Positions 13,744 through 25,343 of a DNA stretch of 64,000 nt are shown piece by piece. This DNA is from Brachycybe producta (lineage: Eukaryota > Arthropoda > Diplopoda > Playtdesmida > Andrognathidae), in assembly GCA_036925085.1 (NCBI GenBank), contig JAUPFP010000008.1, positions 7,006,777 to 7,070,776 of the forward strand. Reading direction: 5' to 3'. The notes beneath the pieces were generated by a model, which worked only from the letters and a program-made list of their open reading frames with translations, was not told the DNA's origin and did not search any database. Positions within the stretch are counted from its first letter, which is position 1, and every line of letters begins with the position of its first letter. Position numbers and translations under genes: made by a program.

Positions 13744-13867
13744 ACTAAGGGTTGTATTTTTGAAGATTGCTAGGTCAAAGACAGTGCTAAACTCATGAAC
13801 TTTTGATAGGAAGTTTCATGTAAAAAAAGCTTTGACTTAAAAAAACATTGAGAATATAACCCTTAGT
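13744..13867. mobile_element. fold-back element with ACTAAGGGTT ends
   Basis: It begins ACTAAGGGTTGTATT and ends AATATAACCCTTAGT, an inverted pair over about 15 bp. The 124-bp unit abuts the previous element and ends about 90 bp from the splice donor of the RasGRF-type exon, so it lies in that intron. Confidence 0.6.
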
Positions 13868-13959
13868 CTTCTTTTTAATCAGAGAAAATATTGTAAGCTT
13901 GTATATTGAGTTGTGAACAAAAAATAACAGCGAAATGTCAAACAAGAAAATTTCTTTAC

Positions 13960-14244
13960 CTGAGCTTCTGGCATATCTTTGCTTTTTGGTTGTCCTGCAA
14001 TTAGTCTGTCACAATAGCATCCTTCAAGGAATAACATTCCTGATGGTCTTGGACTATTTTCAGCCTCAAAGTAAAACATAACATTTTGATATAACATAAA
14101 CCATCGCATTTGCCATTTGGTGCTGTCCGAAGACCGTTTGTAAAGGTATCCGCAAAGGCTATTGTCGCGGCGGGCCTTTTCGGCCAGCATCAACAGCTGA
14201 CTTTCATTTATCCGAACACTCCTTTGCATTCCAGATCGATTCAA
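13960..14244 (-). CDS. RASGRF: RasGRF-type guanine nucleotide exchange factor, N-terminal coding exon
   Basis: The product should load GTP onto Ras (CDC25 domain) and Rac (DH domain) at the membrane downstream of calcium signals; only its first 90 residues are here. Translation is placed at the ATG at 14,229-14,227 because the family begins with a short MQ(K/R) start followed by S-V-R, as seen here (MQRSVR). Residues 24-90 are the first half of the N-terminal PH domain: GYLYKRSS, the W39/W43 pair around KWQMRWF, YQNVMFYFE, RPSG and the LEGC-x-C motif, all typical of RasGRF1/2. The exon ends after codon 90 in phase 0 at CAG|GTAAAG. Upstream, a long pyrimidine tract and CAG (14,247-14,245) form an acceptor, and an in-frame TAA precedes the ATG. 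The downstream exons were not found in the 13.9 kb to the left. Family assignment is firm; paralogue (1 or 2) is not. Confidence 0.9.
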
Positions 14245-14959
14245 CTGCCATTATTCGAAGAAGAGACAGAGAGAAAAAGAAAAAATGCATAACAAATAAT
14301 GACGCACTTTGATCTTATTTTTATATGAATACACAAAAGAAAATGTTGATGTGAAATGTTTTCAAGTGGAAATTTCGGAAAAATAAAACAAAATAGAGAT
14401 ACAAAATGGAATTTGAAACAAAAAAGAAGTATAGAAATAGAGAGGTGGAAGAAAAAGGTCCAAAAGTAAATGTAAAAATTGGAATATTTTGAAAGCTTTT
14501 TTTTTCGATCAAGAGTAATCGCCATTTAAACTAGACATTGATCTTTAGTACAAATCATTTCTTTCGTTTTATTATTTGTTTGAGATTTATTTTTTTCCAT
14601 CTTATGTTTTTTTTTTTCTACATAAAAAAACCGTTTTGCCAAGAAATCATTTATCTGTTTGTATAGCTAAAAATCAATATGAGTTTCTCGATGTAAGGGA
14701 AATCATAAACGAAAAAAATGTGTATAAGTAATGGAGATTTTGTATCTTCTTCAATGATACACAGTATAGGCCTAAAATACATTAGAAAAAATGTGCTCCT
14801 GAATTCAGGCAATCACTGCAAGCAGCAATACTTGTAAGTTTAGTCTTTCGAATTTTCTTTAAAAAAATGAATTAATTTTGAAAGCACTTAATTGAAAATG
14901 GGCCAATTGAGAAAAGGGCAATAGCAAGTCAATGGTTTAAGTTTTTCAGATGCAATTTT

Positions 14960-15450
14960 TTTTTAAAGAAATGGAAATTGTTTTAATAACTAGAAGAGTA
15001 AATGTAAAAATGTTGTCGCAATTTTACGACCCTATTTTAAAACGTTTCTTGAAGCAAAGCTAAGTTTGAACAAAGCTAAACTTAAAACCACTACTTGAAC
15101 TCTCTATAGAGAGGTTTGTCTTGAGTCATGTTTAAGCTTAGCTTTATTTTATGTAACGTTTAAGAACATATCAGTTAAAATGTTAATTGCATCAAAAATG
15201 GGTTCTTGTCATTTTTTTATGAAATGTTTAATATATTTTCAAATGTATCAATATACTAGAAATGTGAATAAGTAATCTAAAGGTATTTTTACTTTAATAT
15301 TGACCATTTCAAAATTCTTAACTAGTGATTTTCACTTTTAAGTTGAATTTGGTCCTTTTTATAAATTAGCAACGAAAAAATATTTTAGATTGTTTTTTTT
15401 TTTCGATTTTCTAGTTTTTAACACACTTTCAATTTTAAAAGCTTCTGAAA
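14960..15450. mobile_element. ACTAGAAG-family arms (possible single element)
   Basis: AATAACTAGAAGAGTAAATG at about 14,983 and the inverted TTTTCTAGTTTTTAACACAC at about 15,405 may be the ends of one element or two half copies. A further lone right arm is at 15,833. Confidence 0.4.
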
Positions 15451-16606
15451 AAAAACTGAGACTTGAAAAGTTTTCTGGAAATTTGAAAAGTAAAGCAACA
15501 TATAAGGAGCATTTAATGTTTAGATATTTAAAAAATATTAGCATTTTATACAGTTTTAAATGTCAGTTCCAATCAAACTTTTGCTTATCACTTAAAGAGA
15601 AATTCACACAAACTAATGAAGTTATTTTATGTAAATCCTAAATAGAAAATGAAATTTTGTATGGCAGTTGAAAAATTTCAAATGTTTTCACTTTGAAGTT
15701 GAAAAAATAAAACTCAAATTTGGCCCTTTTCAAACGGCTATTTTATTTTAAACGTTTATTTTTTTAAAAAAAAAAAGATAATCAATTAAAAATATTTTTA
15801 TGCCGACTCTAAACATTGCATTAACCTGTTTTACTCTTCTAGTTTCTAACTCTTGTGTTTAGAATTGGCATTTGAACTTGTCGTTCTCTCCAAATTGTAC
15901 CCAAATCAGAGAGGACAGGAGCACGAAATACCGACTATAAACACGGCAAAACACAATTTACAGTATGTTTCTTTAAAGATGAAGACTTTAAAACGTTATA
16001 TTTTAAATTTTAAAAAAAAACATAAAAAAAACACATAATTACAAAAAAAACTAAAAAATCACCTTATTCATGTCCAACTTATTTCATTTGAGTAAAATTA
16101 TTTCTGCAAATTTTTTTTATGTATATAATTTGTTGTTTTGTTGTCTTCTATTGCTTGATTGTATTTGCATATAAATTATTAATATATTTATATTATAATT
16201 TAATGTTTTGTATTATTTGATCTGAAATATAATTATGAGCAGGTGTATTTCGAAGAACCATTTCAGATGATTCCATATAATGATAAGAAATGAATAAGTT
16301 TCTTGAAAAATAACATGTAGAAGAAAAAGTTGTTGCAAACTCGATCACTTTTCTGTATATTCCCATTTTATATTTCTGAATTAATATATAAAAAAAAACT
16401 TTTTATATGAAAAAACACACACACACGAATAAAAAAAAGAAGAACAACGAAAAATTATTTTTTTTCGACCGCACTTTTAAATATATTAAGAAGAAACACC
16501 AACGAGAGAGAGATGCAACCGAATAAATAATAACCACTGTTTTATATAAGATGGATTCACCGAAATGCGCGAACTCTGTGCATCCGGCCGGGGCCCCGGG
16601 ACTTAC

Positions 16607-16700
16607 ATCTTTAGACTCTTTCTCTGGTTTTGGCTGCACTCGTTTTGTCTCTCCAATCTTTGTGTTTTGCAGCTCGCAAGCTTTTTTGTACCTGTTGAGT
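16607..16700 (-). other. candidate 5' untranslated exon and promoter of the RasGRF-type gene
   Basis: On the minus strand, AAAGAT|GTAAGT at 16,607 is a perfect donor. The stretch is richer in G, C and CpG than its surroundings, and a TATA-like TTATATAATATATAT lies at about 16,722-16,737, about 30 bp above the proposed start. Splicing to the acceptor at 14,244 would give a 5' leader. One frame here is open but has no ATG and stops upstream, so it is read as untranslated. This is inference only. Confidence 0.3.
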
Positions 16701-19257
16701 TACAAGTAGCCGTGGAGATATATATATTATATAACACACCAGATATAGGAGGGAGAGAGAGAGACTCAAATAAGCGGCAAGATCTTGACGGATGGAGCGC
16801 TTTACTACACAGCATCTCTCATCTCCATGGAGATTTTTCTTCTTTTCTTATTAAAGAATATTTATATAAATATAAACCATCTTCTTTTTTTTCCTCTATA
16901 CATATATTTTATAATTTTTTTTTCTGTACTTTAAATCAGATTTTTTTTTTCTTCTGATTTATCTAAAATTGAAGAAAATTGCTCTTTTATCTTTTGAGAT
17001 TTTTCTGCATGTAAACAAATTATTGAGGTTATGTTTTGTCAACCTTTCATAATGAAAATTCATTTCTTGATGAAAAAATGTGATTTAAATTTTTTAGTTT
17101 ATATTATGACACAAGGTTTGTTTATTAAATTTTGTTATGTATTAACAAAAATCAATCATTTACATAAAATTGATTTATAACAAATTTTCATCATGAGGTT
17201 GTTACATCAGTAAATGTGAAACCCAATAATTTTAGCTTAAAAAAACTTTGAGCTTAAATTTAAATTTAGCTTACGTGAGAAAATTTTAAACAAATAGCAA
17301 TTTTATCTTAAGTTATATTGTAAGCTTCGCATTTTAATCATCATTTTTTTTTTAGAAATAAGTTAATAAATCTGTGTTTTTATACACAAATGTTATTAAT
17401 TCATTAATTGATAACATTTTCTTTTTTTTTTATTACATTTAAATGTACAGAATTGAACTACCGGTATTTTTATTTATAAATTTTTCAATTAAATTTTAAG
17501 TTGATTTTATTTGTTTACTTATAGTTTAATTACTAACAATGGAAAATGAACTAATTAGCAGTTTAACTAAAGTGCTCGGCTCTGTTTTGAAAGAGTTTGG
17601 CATAACTAATTATTATTATTAAATCGGTTTAATTAGCCTTAAAAATTTATCTTCAATAAATTCCAGAAACTTAATTTCTTGAAGCTTATTTGCATAGAGA
17701 GAAAAAAATTCATTGAAATTTTAAGTGTGTTTAAGCTGCATAAAAAAACTAACGGGTTAAATAAGAATGAAAGCGTATTTTTTATAATAAAAATTCTTTT
17801 TTTAAAAAAAAGCTGTCATATCGTTCAGCTTTATTTTCTAGCGATGAAATTTAGATTGAAAATAGTTTTTCTCAACAAAAAAATCTACTAAAGAAGAAGA
17901 AAAAAAAGGTCATAAATCGTAATCTAACATTATATCTTTAAGTCTGGAGATTTTTTGTGTTGGATGTGTGGATCTAGTAAGCGTTTGTATGAATGTGTAT
18001 GGTGCAATATATACATGTATGTATTTGTGTGTGTGTGTGGGTCAGTTTGACGTTTTTATATATAGTGACCGTTCATGAATATAGATAGATTTCAGTGTTT
18101 CATAGTCTATGCATCAATGATGACCGGCCACCGCAACCACCACCATCACCATCACCACTGAGCCACAAATGCAATAACCACTTTTTCATTCACATATGAG
18201 AGTATATATCATGTGTGTTGAATTGTATAAAGAGTGAATAAAAAATCAATAAGTTTTTTTCTTTCTTCTCCACCGGATATATTCCTTTAGATATTGAATA
18301 AAAAAATAACACACATACACAAACTGTTATTCACAAACACTTTAACTCTGAAAACTAATTTTTTTTTCTTCTTATATTGTTGTCACACTATCATTATCAT
18401 CTTGTATCATTTATGATAATATTCCATTTCACTGTAGGCGTTTACAATTTTTTTTTTGGTATCATAAATATCAAGTAATGTAAAAGTAAACGTTTTTTGT
18501 TGTTGTTAATTTTAAAAGTTGCATGTGGCATTGGTTTTTCCTTTCTAGAAAATTATAAGTATACAAAAAAGCATTGCTAAGATGTATTAAGTAGAATATG
18601 ATACCAACACTTTTACATATTTTGCTGCTGCTGCTGATGGTAATGATGATGATGATGATCGCAAAAATGTTTTTAAAATGATGTAAAGTGTTAAAAGTTT
18701 CAAGTATAAATTAAATCGAGCACGCACTGAAGAATGATTTTTCATCTGATCAAAATATCATTGTTTTGTCATTTGTATTGTTAAAAATAAAACATTGAAA
18801 GCAAAAGTGTATTCGGACCAACCAAAGCAACCAACCACAGCCACAACCAATATGATACTGCAATGCAATGCAATGTTCTCTCTCTCATTGTCCCTCTCTC
18901 TCTCTCTCTTTCTCTGTGTGTTTGTCCCTAACTCTAACTCTCTGTTGTAACCCTCGATCTGCTGCTTTCGATCGAAAGCTAACTTAGCTCTAACATTGAA
19001 TTTTTAGAGGTGAGGAGGAGAGAAAATAACAGGGAATTTCAATGGATGGAATGATGTTAAGGGGGAGTTGCTTTTTTTTTCTTCTTCATCTCTCATCATC
19101 ATTATTCTCATGAACTTCATTGCATTTTGAATTTACTGTATACAGTGCCTGCGCCATAATATGCACGTATACGAGCTTAGCTTAATAAATTTTAAAATGA
19201 TTTTTTATTAATATAAAAAAATTGTAAATGTATGTATCCCCTATGTGTCGTTACTAG

Positions 19258-19930
19258 GGCTCGGATGTTTATGCAATATCAAGCAAATATTTCTCAGGGG
19301 TTCTTAACCATGTCCCTTATGGGTATAGGAACCAAATAATGAGGGTATGGGATTCCATCTCTGAATAATTTTTTTTTAAATTTTAGATTAGAAAAAACTA
19401 TCACTGATTATATCAAGATTTTCTTTCAGAATTTCTCTTCCTAGCTGTTCATACGTAAAGTAAAACCAAGCTATTGACATATTTTGAAGTCATACTGGTA
19501 ATGATTGAACTGGCGAGGATGATTTGATGGGAGTTTGGAAACAACGCCCTCTCTTAATTGGCTTAACTTTTGAGGAGCCCATTGCACACAGGAAATGAAG
19601 AATTTTTTGTCTTGCAGGCTTCACAGGAAATATATTGCTCAGCACAGTTCCATTGGCGCTCTTCCGGTTCATGTACGAAGGGGGTATGGGGACATATTGG
19701 GCAATCGTTTGGGGGCCTGTAATCGTAAAATGGTTAAGAATTCTTGGGTTAGAGGCTAGAAATTTCTAGTTGACAACTGATAGTAACTACACATCTACTG
19801 TCTAACCAGTCTTTTTGATTATAATAAGCATAATTGCAATTGTTCTATTGATTGTGATGAATATTTCACAATTAGCACTTGTGCCACAGGTTGAGAAACA
19901 TTTACTTGATATTGCATAAAGGTCCGAGCC
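19258..19930. mobile_element. inverted-repeat element with GGCTCGGA ends (outer)
   Basis: GGCTCGGATGTTTATGCAAT... at 19,258 matches the reverse complement of the right end (...ATTGCATAAAGGTCCGAGCC) over about 40 bp with few differences. It appears to host a second insertion (19,295-19,759). A target duplication is not clear. Confidence 0.75.
19295..19759. mobile_element. nested hAT-like non-autonomous insertion
   Basis: It starts CAGGGGTTCTTAACCAT, a pattern typical of hAT (Charlie-type) ends, and has the inverse ATGGTTAAGAATTCTTG near its right side. ATATTTCT (19,287-19,294) and AAATTTCT (19,760-19,767) could be a degraded 8-bp target duplication. A 60-codon minus-strand frame inside (19,490-19,672) is not recognised as transposase. 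Confidence 0.5.
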
Positions 19931-21590
19931 TTAGTTAGTGCCTTTAGTGCCTTTAGCATATTGAGGTTGCTTGCCTCCAGAGTAAAAAATCATAATTTTT
20001 ATTTTAAAAAAAATCTGAAAAATCATATTTTTGAAAAAAAATTACTTCTGAATATTTTATTTTTTTACATTAAATTGCATCATATTACATTGAAATTTCA
20101 ATATGTGTAATTTTAAAATAATTGAAAACCGTTGTGTAAACACCCCCTATGAAATCAGTGGTTTGTTAAAAACGACTGCTTTATGTGGCGCCATAAAGTG
20201 GTCCGTGTTTATAACCAAATCGGAAAAAGTTTTTTTTTATTTTCATACTCGGTTATCTCGATGTTTTTTCGACATTTAAAAAAAATGGTTTTACGTATTT
20301 GTCATTATGAATATGTTGGGTGCTTCAAAAAGAATGATGTTCACCTTTTATAATAATAAATAATCTCATAGGAGTAGTTTTTTCTTCCTCACAACTCTTC
20401 TCAAAATTCGTTCATCTCCTAGCGACAAAAAGGGGATAGAAGAATTCATTGATTGACTAATTTAGACCGATGCTGGGATGCAAACAACACATATAGGCCT
20501 ATTTCAAATGCTTACCGTAGGCCTACATACAAAAAAATCTCTTTAAAAAAAAGAAGGAATATAGATGTGTTAGTTGTTGCTGCAACCCTGAAATGATAAT
20601 TGGGTCTTCCGCCTTTGCATGTTTGTGATCATAAAAGCAATTTGCAAATTTGTTTATTGGTTATGAGGTTGGTTGTTTGGGTTGGTTGTTTGGTTGGTGT
20701 ATCATTATTAACCATCATATCTCTCTAATATTGTATGCAAAAGCCAAAAAATGAAAGTAAACTGTCAAAAACATAATGCCAATATGGCACCACAACCATT
20801 CAGACTGTACAATGTATAAAATGAAATTTGTAAGCTTTAAAATTCATGTATGTGTCTGTTTTTTTTTTCTTGAAATGTGATGAAACATGTGAAATATAAA
20901 GAACATTTATATTTACGACAAACTTGTTTCTCAAACCCACTTCCAATGAAACTATGATAATGTTTATATTTTTTGTAGCTAAAAAATAACCAACGTAAAA
21001 GCTTTGTAATGTTTGCGTGTTCAGTTACTCAATTTTATTTTGAAGTCAGTTTCAACAATTTGCGATGTTTGAGTTTATTTCAGTTATTTTTAGTACAAAA
21101 AATGAATTATTAATATAATATTTTTAATCTTTTTATTTTTGACATGAATGGCTCCTCATACATCTCAAATTTCTCAAGCTGAGTTACTGAACACGCTATT
21201 GTGGCTCTCCATTCGGAGCAACATTTTTTTATAGAAAAGGTTGGACACCCTCTTAGCTATTTGGGGCCAAATAATAGGGTTTTTGAACTTTTTTTTTAAT
21301 TTAATTAAGCTAATGAAAAAGTTTTTTTTCGAGAAAAAAATGTCATTCACTATTAAACTCAGATATATTTTGTACATGTTAGACTTCATCTTTTTTTGTC
21401 TTCATTTCATTTTATATATTATAATTATGATGTTATTCCTCTGTTAGATGTCTTACTAAATTACTTTTGCTTTATGCGGATGGAGAAAAACATCTTTTGC
21501 CCCCTGAAATACAGCAATCACACAATACAACGAATGAAGAAAAAACTATTATGCAGCTTCACCAGAAAATTACATTGAAATATATGCAAA

Positions 21591-21593
<3 letters not shown>

Positions 21594-21647
<54 letters not shown>

Positions 21648-21653
21648 AAAAAA

Positions 21654-21686
<33 letters not shown>
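21594..21686. repeat. (GA)n microsatellite interrupted by poly-A
   Basis: Two GA runs separated by a run of 12 A, immediately left of an ACTAGAAG-family arm. Confidence 0.97.
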
Positions 21687-21734
21687 AAAAAATTGAAATA
21701 TAATTCTGGTTATACTTTGTTTCAGTAACAATGT

Positions 21735-22275
21735 TAGTATAAAAAAAATAAAAAGTGTTTTAAAAACTAGAATAGTAAATGAATCACTTATGAACATTAT
21801 CATTAAAATTCTCAGTTTTTGTTTTCTTACTTCAGCGTGAGACAAAATAATTCTATCAAAAAAAATCGCCTGCTAACGCCCCCCAATTGTTAAACTTGAT
21901 CTTTTCATAATACAAAAATAGCATATTTTAAAAGATATCAATAAGAAATTACCCTAAAGGTTTTCTTGTAATTGTTTTCGAAACGAAGAGTATTAAATTA
22001 TGTAAAAGTCAGCTTAATCAAAATTTACTTCATTTTAAACACAAGAAATTGAAAGTTAATTAATTATGTAGCAATTTTAAAAACAAAATTAAAAATAGAC
22101 CGATAATATTTTAAAAGCAAAAACATGAATGAATTAAAGGCAATAAATGACAATTTTCGTTTTCTTTTTTTTTTCTCACACTTTTTCATAAAGTTATTTT
22201 GAAAAATATCAAGTAATTACGTTTCGCCTAATTCCTTAACCATTCTAGTTTTTAACACATTTTGAATAAAATGAA
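21735..22275. mobile_element. ACTAGAAG-family element, copy with distant arms
   Basis: AAAACTAGAATAGTAAATGA at about 21,762 is inverted at about 22,243 (CATTCTAGTTTTTAACAC). The 500-bp spacing is larger than in other copies, so an insertion or two half elements are possible. Confidence 0.5.
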
Positions 22276-22446
22276 TATAAACCTTTTTTCGTATCCAACT
22301 GGTGCATGATAAGAAAATAATAACTAAACTTATTTGTAAGGTTAGATTTCAAATGCAATTATTTCCATTCTTAACATCAGTTTGTAGATCTAATTTCTAC
22401 TCTCTAAGGGCCCGTCGTTTTGGCTAGAGATACAGATACATAAGGG

Positions 22447-22591
22447 CAGTGGCGTAGCTATGACTTGGTTGAGTCCCCTCGCCGCCCTCCAACCCTCCTC
22501 CCCCTTTGCACCCCCAAAATGCGCCCACCAAACCTCCTGCGCTTCTTCCCGTCACAGTCGCTGGGGCTGCGAGTCCCCAGCTACGCCCCTG
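22447..22591. mobile_element. hAT-type MITE, 145 bp, with 8-bp target duplication
   Basis: The ends CAGTGGCGTAGCT and AGCTACGCCCCTG are inverted with one difference. The 8-bp CATAAGGG flanks both sides exactly (22,439-22,446 and 22,592-22,599). The CAG start and 8-bp duplication define the hAT superfamily. The interior is C-rich and unlike the AT-rich surroundings. It encodes nothing; the open frames across it are by-products of its composition. Confidence 0.93.
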
Positions 22592-23037
22592 CATAAGGGT
22601 AAAATAAGCGCTCATGTCGTCGTCGAGAAATGCTCTGGTCAAGTATACGTGGCATATGGTTGACCCACCGCCTACACTAGACCGAAGACACCCCTGATTC
22701 AATATTTCTGTACAACCACATACAGTACATAACGACCCTCTATGTTGTAAATATATCCTTCCTTATCTACAGTATATCCAGAGACTTTATTATTACTGGT
22801 ATTAAAAAAGTGACTTGGTAAAAACGACTAGTGTAATGTTGGTTATGTGACACCGTGTGCGCATGTGTGTAATAGCATCCTGGTTTCATAGAACCCCAAA
22901 TAATGATGAGTGTTAGTTGGGTTTAGAGGCAAGACCTATGGAAGCCCCGGTTTCATGCTTGTAATGATTTACGTCATAAGTCTTAGTAAACATCTTAGAG
23001 ATATATGGGAAGGGGGGCTCATGTTATACTGTGTGTT

Positions 23038-23039
<2 letters not shown>

Positions 23040-23080
<41 letters not shown>
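23040..23080. repeat. (AT)n microsatellite
   Basis: About 20 uninterrupted AT units. Confidence 0.98.
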
Positions 23081-24752
23081 CTTTGTCATAGATACATGGA
23101 GGAACTATCTAGTTTTTTTCTTCTTCATGTACACTACAAATGTTACTTATTGTGTAGATTAAAGGAAAACAATTTTTTTATCGTTTCTGTCTGTACCTAT
23201 ATCACATTTATTGTACACAAGCGCCATTTGTGTCTTGAAGAATACAAACATTTCCTAAAACATACATTACACAACTACAGTAAATGAATTTAAGGAACAC
23301 TCTTACACCTTGAACACACATGAGCTAAATGAATTCAAGTTAAATGTGTTCAGGTGAATTATACGGTATCCAGTTAAGGACATAAACCCAAATAAAAATT
23401 GACTTTATTATTAATATTTTAAATTGAAATACTAAATCAATATTTTGTCAATAGTTTTTTTTATATTATATTTAAGTAGTAAGACAATATTTTGAGATTA
23501 TTAAGTGAATAAATTGAAATCGACATATTGTCCATTTGCCCTTCACAGGGCTCTGTAGAACGTGTTTAATGTTTAAATGCATTTAACTATGTATGTGTGT
23601 ACAAGGTATTAGGCCAGTTTCACGCAATTCGTCATCGTGTCATTGTCTTATTTTGAAAATATATGATAAATGTACGTATCGTTTGAAAACAACCCTTTGA
23701 GTAGCAAGTGCTGCTTTTTATATATATATAAATATAGAAGAATCCTTAGTCCTATATGAGTATTAACTTCTAAGCCCCATATATTTGTAACAAAAAAATT
23801 AAAAACTGTCCAAAACGTATTAACAAGACTATATAAATTTTAAAAAAAATGTGTACAAAATGGATAAACAACTTGTAATAAATTTATAAAAGTTGATAAC
23901 ATATTTTTGTCATGCCATTTCTACGTTTAAGCATTATGGAGAATGACTAAAAGATTTTATTTAGATTTCTTATTATTTTAGGCATTCTACATGATGCCTA
24001 AAAAGCTAGTAATTGTACAGATTTACTAGTGTATTGGTGGTTCTTCTACACATTGACTAGTGATTAATGTGCCATTAGCGCTTCTTCATTTTGGCATTTG
24101 TTTTATTTGGAGCTAGATTAGCGCCACCAATTCCAGCCTATTTGTTCATTAAAGGCACTTTTACCCTTTCTTTTAAGACCCTTTTTATCCCACTCTCGAT
24201 AAACCATTACTTTTACAAAATAAAAAAGAATGTTGCATTCCATTAGCACAAATGCTTTTTTTTTTAAAAAACCAATGCTGTATTTGCATGTTATTTCTTT
24301 AATGTAATTTTCTTTTCTGATTAGGAATTAATTTACTGATGATGCCAGTCAGATATTTAAATTGACATTAATTATTCTTAATCATTTTCGTACGATTAAT
24401 ATCGACATCAAGAAAAAAAATGACACGTCATGTCTAATTCAAACAAAGTAGAAATTGAAAATTCTGTTAAGACGCAACAGAAATAGAACAGTAGTATGGA
24501 ATTCTTATTATTCCGTACTTTAGAAGCAATTATAACTAAAAAAATAAAAAATGTTTTATAAACTAGAAAAGAGGATATTCGTAATTAACTTTTAAATGGC
24601 AATTTTCAATTCTCCGTTTTCGTCTTTTGACTTCCAAGTTCTTAAAGCTGTTTTTAAAATGCAGAAATTATCAGGGGATTTTAAATATTTGCATCTAAGC
24701 AAAGAATAAAGCTAGATTGATTTCTCTAAGCATTTCTACATTGGATATAATC

Positions 24753-25238
24753 ATTTGCCCTAAAGACACTTGCCATAAAGACACATCCCCTAAAGCCATT
24801 TGTCCTAATGCCAATTGCCCTAAACTTAAAGGCATGATTGCTCTAAAATCCACTTGCACTAAAGAGACACTCGTTGTAAAACCATTTGCCCTAAAGGACA
24901 TTTGCAACAAAACCACTTCCCCTGAAACTATGCCCAAACGAGAAACGCACCTATTTTTGAAATGTTATTTTTTCTTCTCTCTTTTCATAGGTTCTGCACG
25001 CCACAAGTGTGCAAATAACTCCAAATGTTTAGACTGCTGATTAGGGCAAATGTCGTTTTAGACAAGTGGTTTTAGGGCAGATGGTTTCAGGACAAGTGTC
25101 TTTAGGGCAAATGTACTTTTTGGGGCAAATTGCTTTAGGGCAAATTTTTAGGGTAATTGTCTATAAGACAAATGTCTCTAGGGCAACTGGGTTTAGGGCA
25201 ACTGTCTCTAGAGCAAGTGTCTTTAGGGCAAATGTCAC
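24753..25238. repeat. palindromic 15-bp minisatellite
   Basis: From 24,753 to about 24,935 a 15-16-bp unit close to TTGCCCTAAAGACAC is repeated about 11 times with heavy divergence. From about 25,038 to 25,238 the reverse complement (TTTAGGGCAAATGTC) is repeated about 13 times. A 100-bp unrelated spacer separates the two oppositely oriented arrays. A possible relict with the same words lies at 36,555-36,585. Confidence 0.85.
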
Positions 25239-25319
25239 ATACCCTTTGTATATACTTATCTTTTAAACATTGGGATAGATAATATTGCATTATGTTTGTC
25301 TCAAGTTTATGCTTAGCAA

Positions 25320-25343
25320 TTGCTTATGCAAGTGCATAAGCAA
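25320..25343. repeat. perfect 11-bp stem hairpin
   Basis: TTGCTTATGCA and TGCATAAGCAA are separated by only AG. Related GCTTA/TAAGC words surround it for about 100 bp. Confidence 0.85.

Larger units (their letters stand above)
14245..24752. other. gene-free stretch upstream of the RasGRF-type exon
   Basis: Very AT-rich. It probably contains the 5' intron and promoter of the RasGRF-type gene (see 16,607). Otherwise only transposon remnants (15.0-15.9, 19.3-19.9, 21.7-22.6 kb) and microsatellites are seen, with a lone ACTAGAAG-family arm at 24,530-24,580. Confidence 0.5.

Noticed and set aside
16565..16957. 130-codon plus-strand frame
   Set aside because: Hydrophobic and Phe-rich translation of pyrimidine-rich DNA; the opposite strand offers a better explanation (candidate 5' exon).
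22424..22702. Open frames on both strands of 60-90 codons
   Set aside because: They lie across the C-rich hAT MITE with an exact 8-bp duplication; the translations are composition artefacts.
24753..25238. CRISPR-like regular repeats
   Set aside because: Units are about 15 bp, degenerate, without unique spacers, and reverse orientation midway; this is animal DNA.
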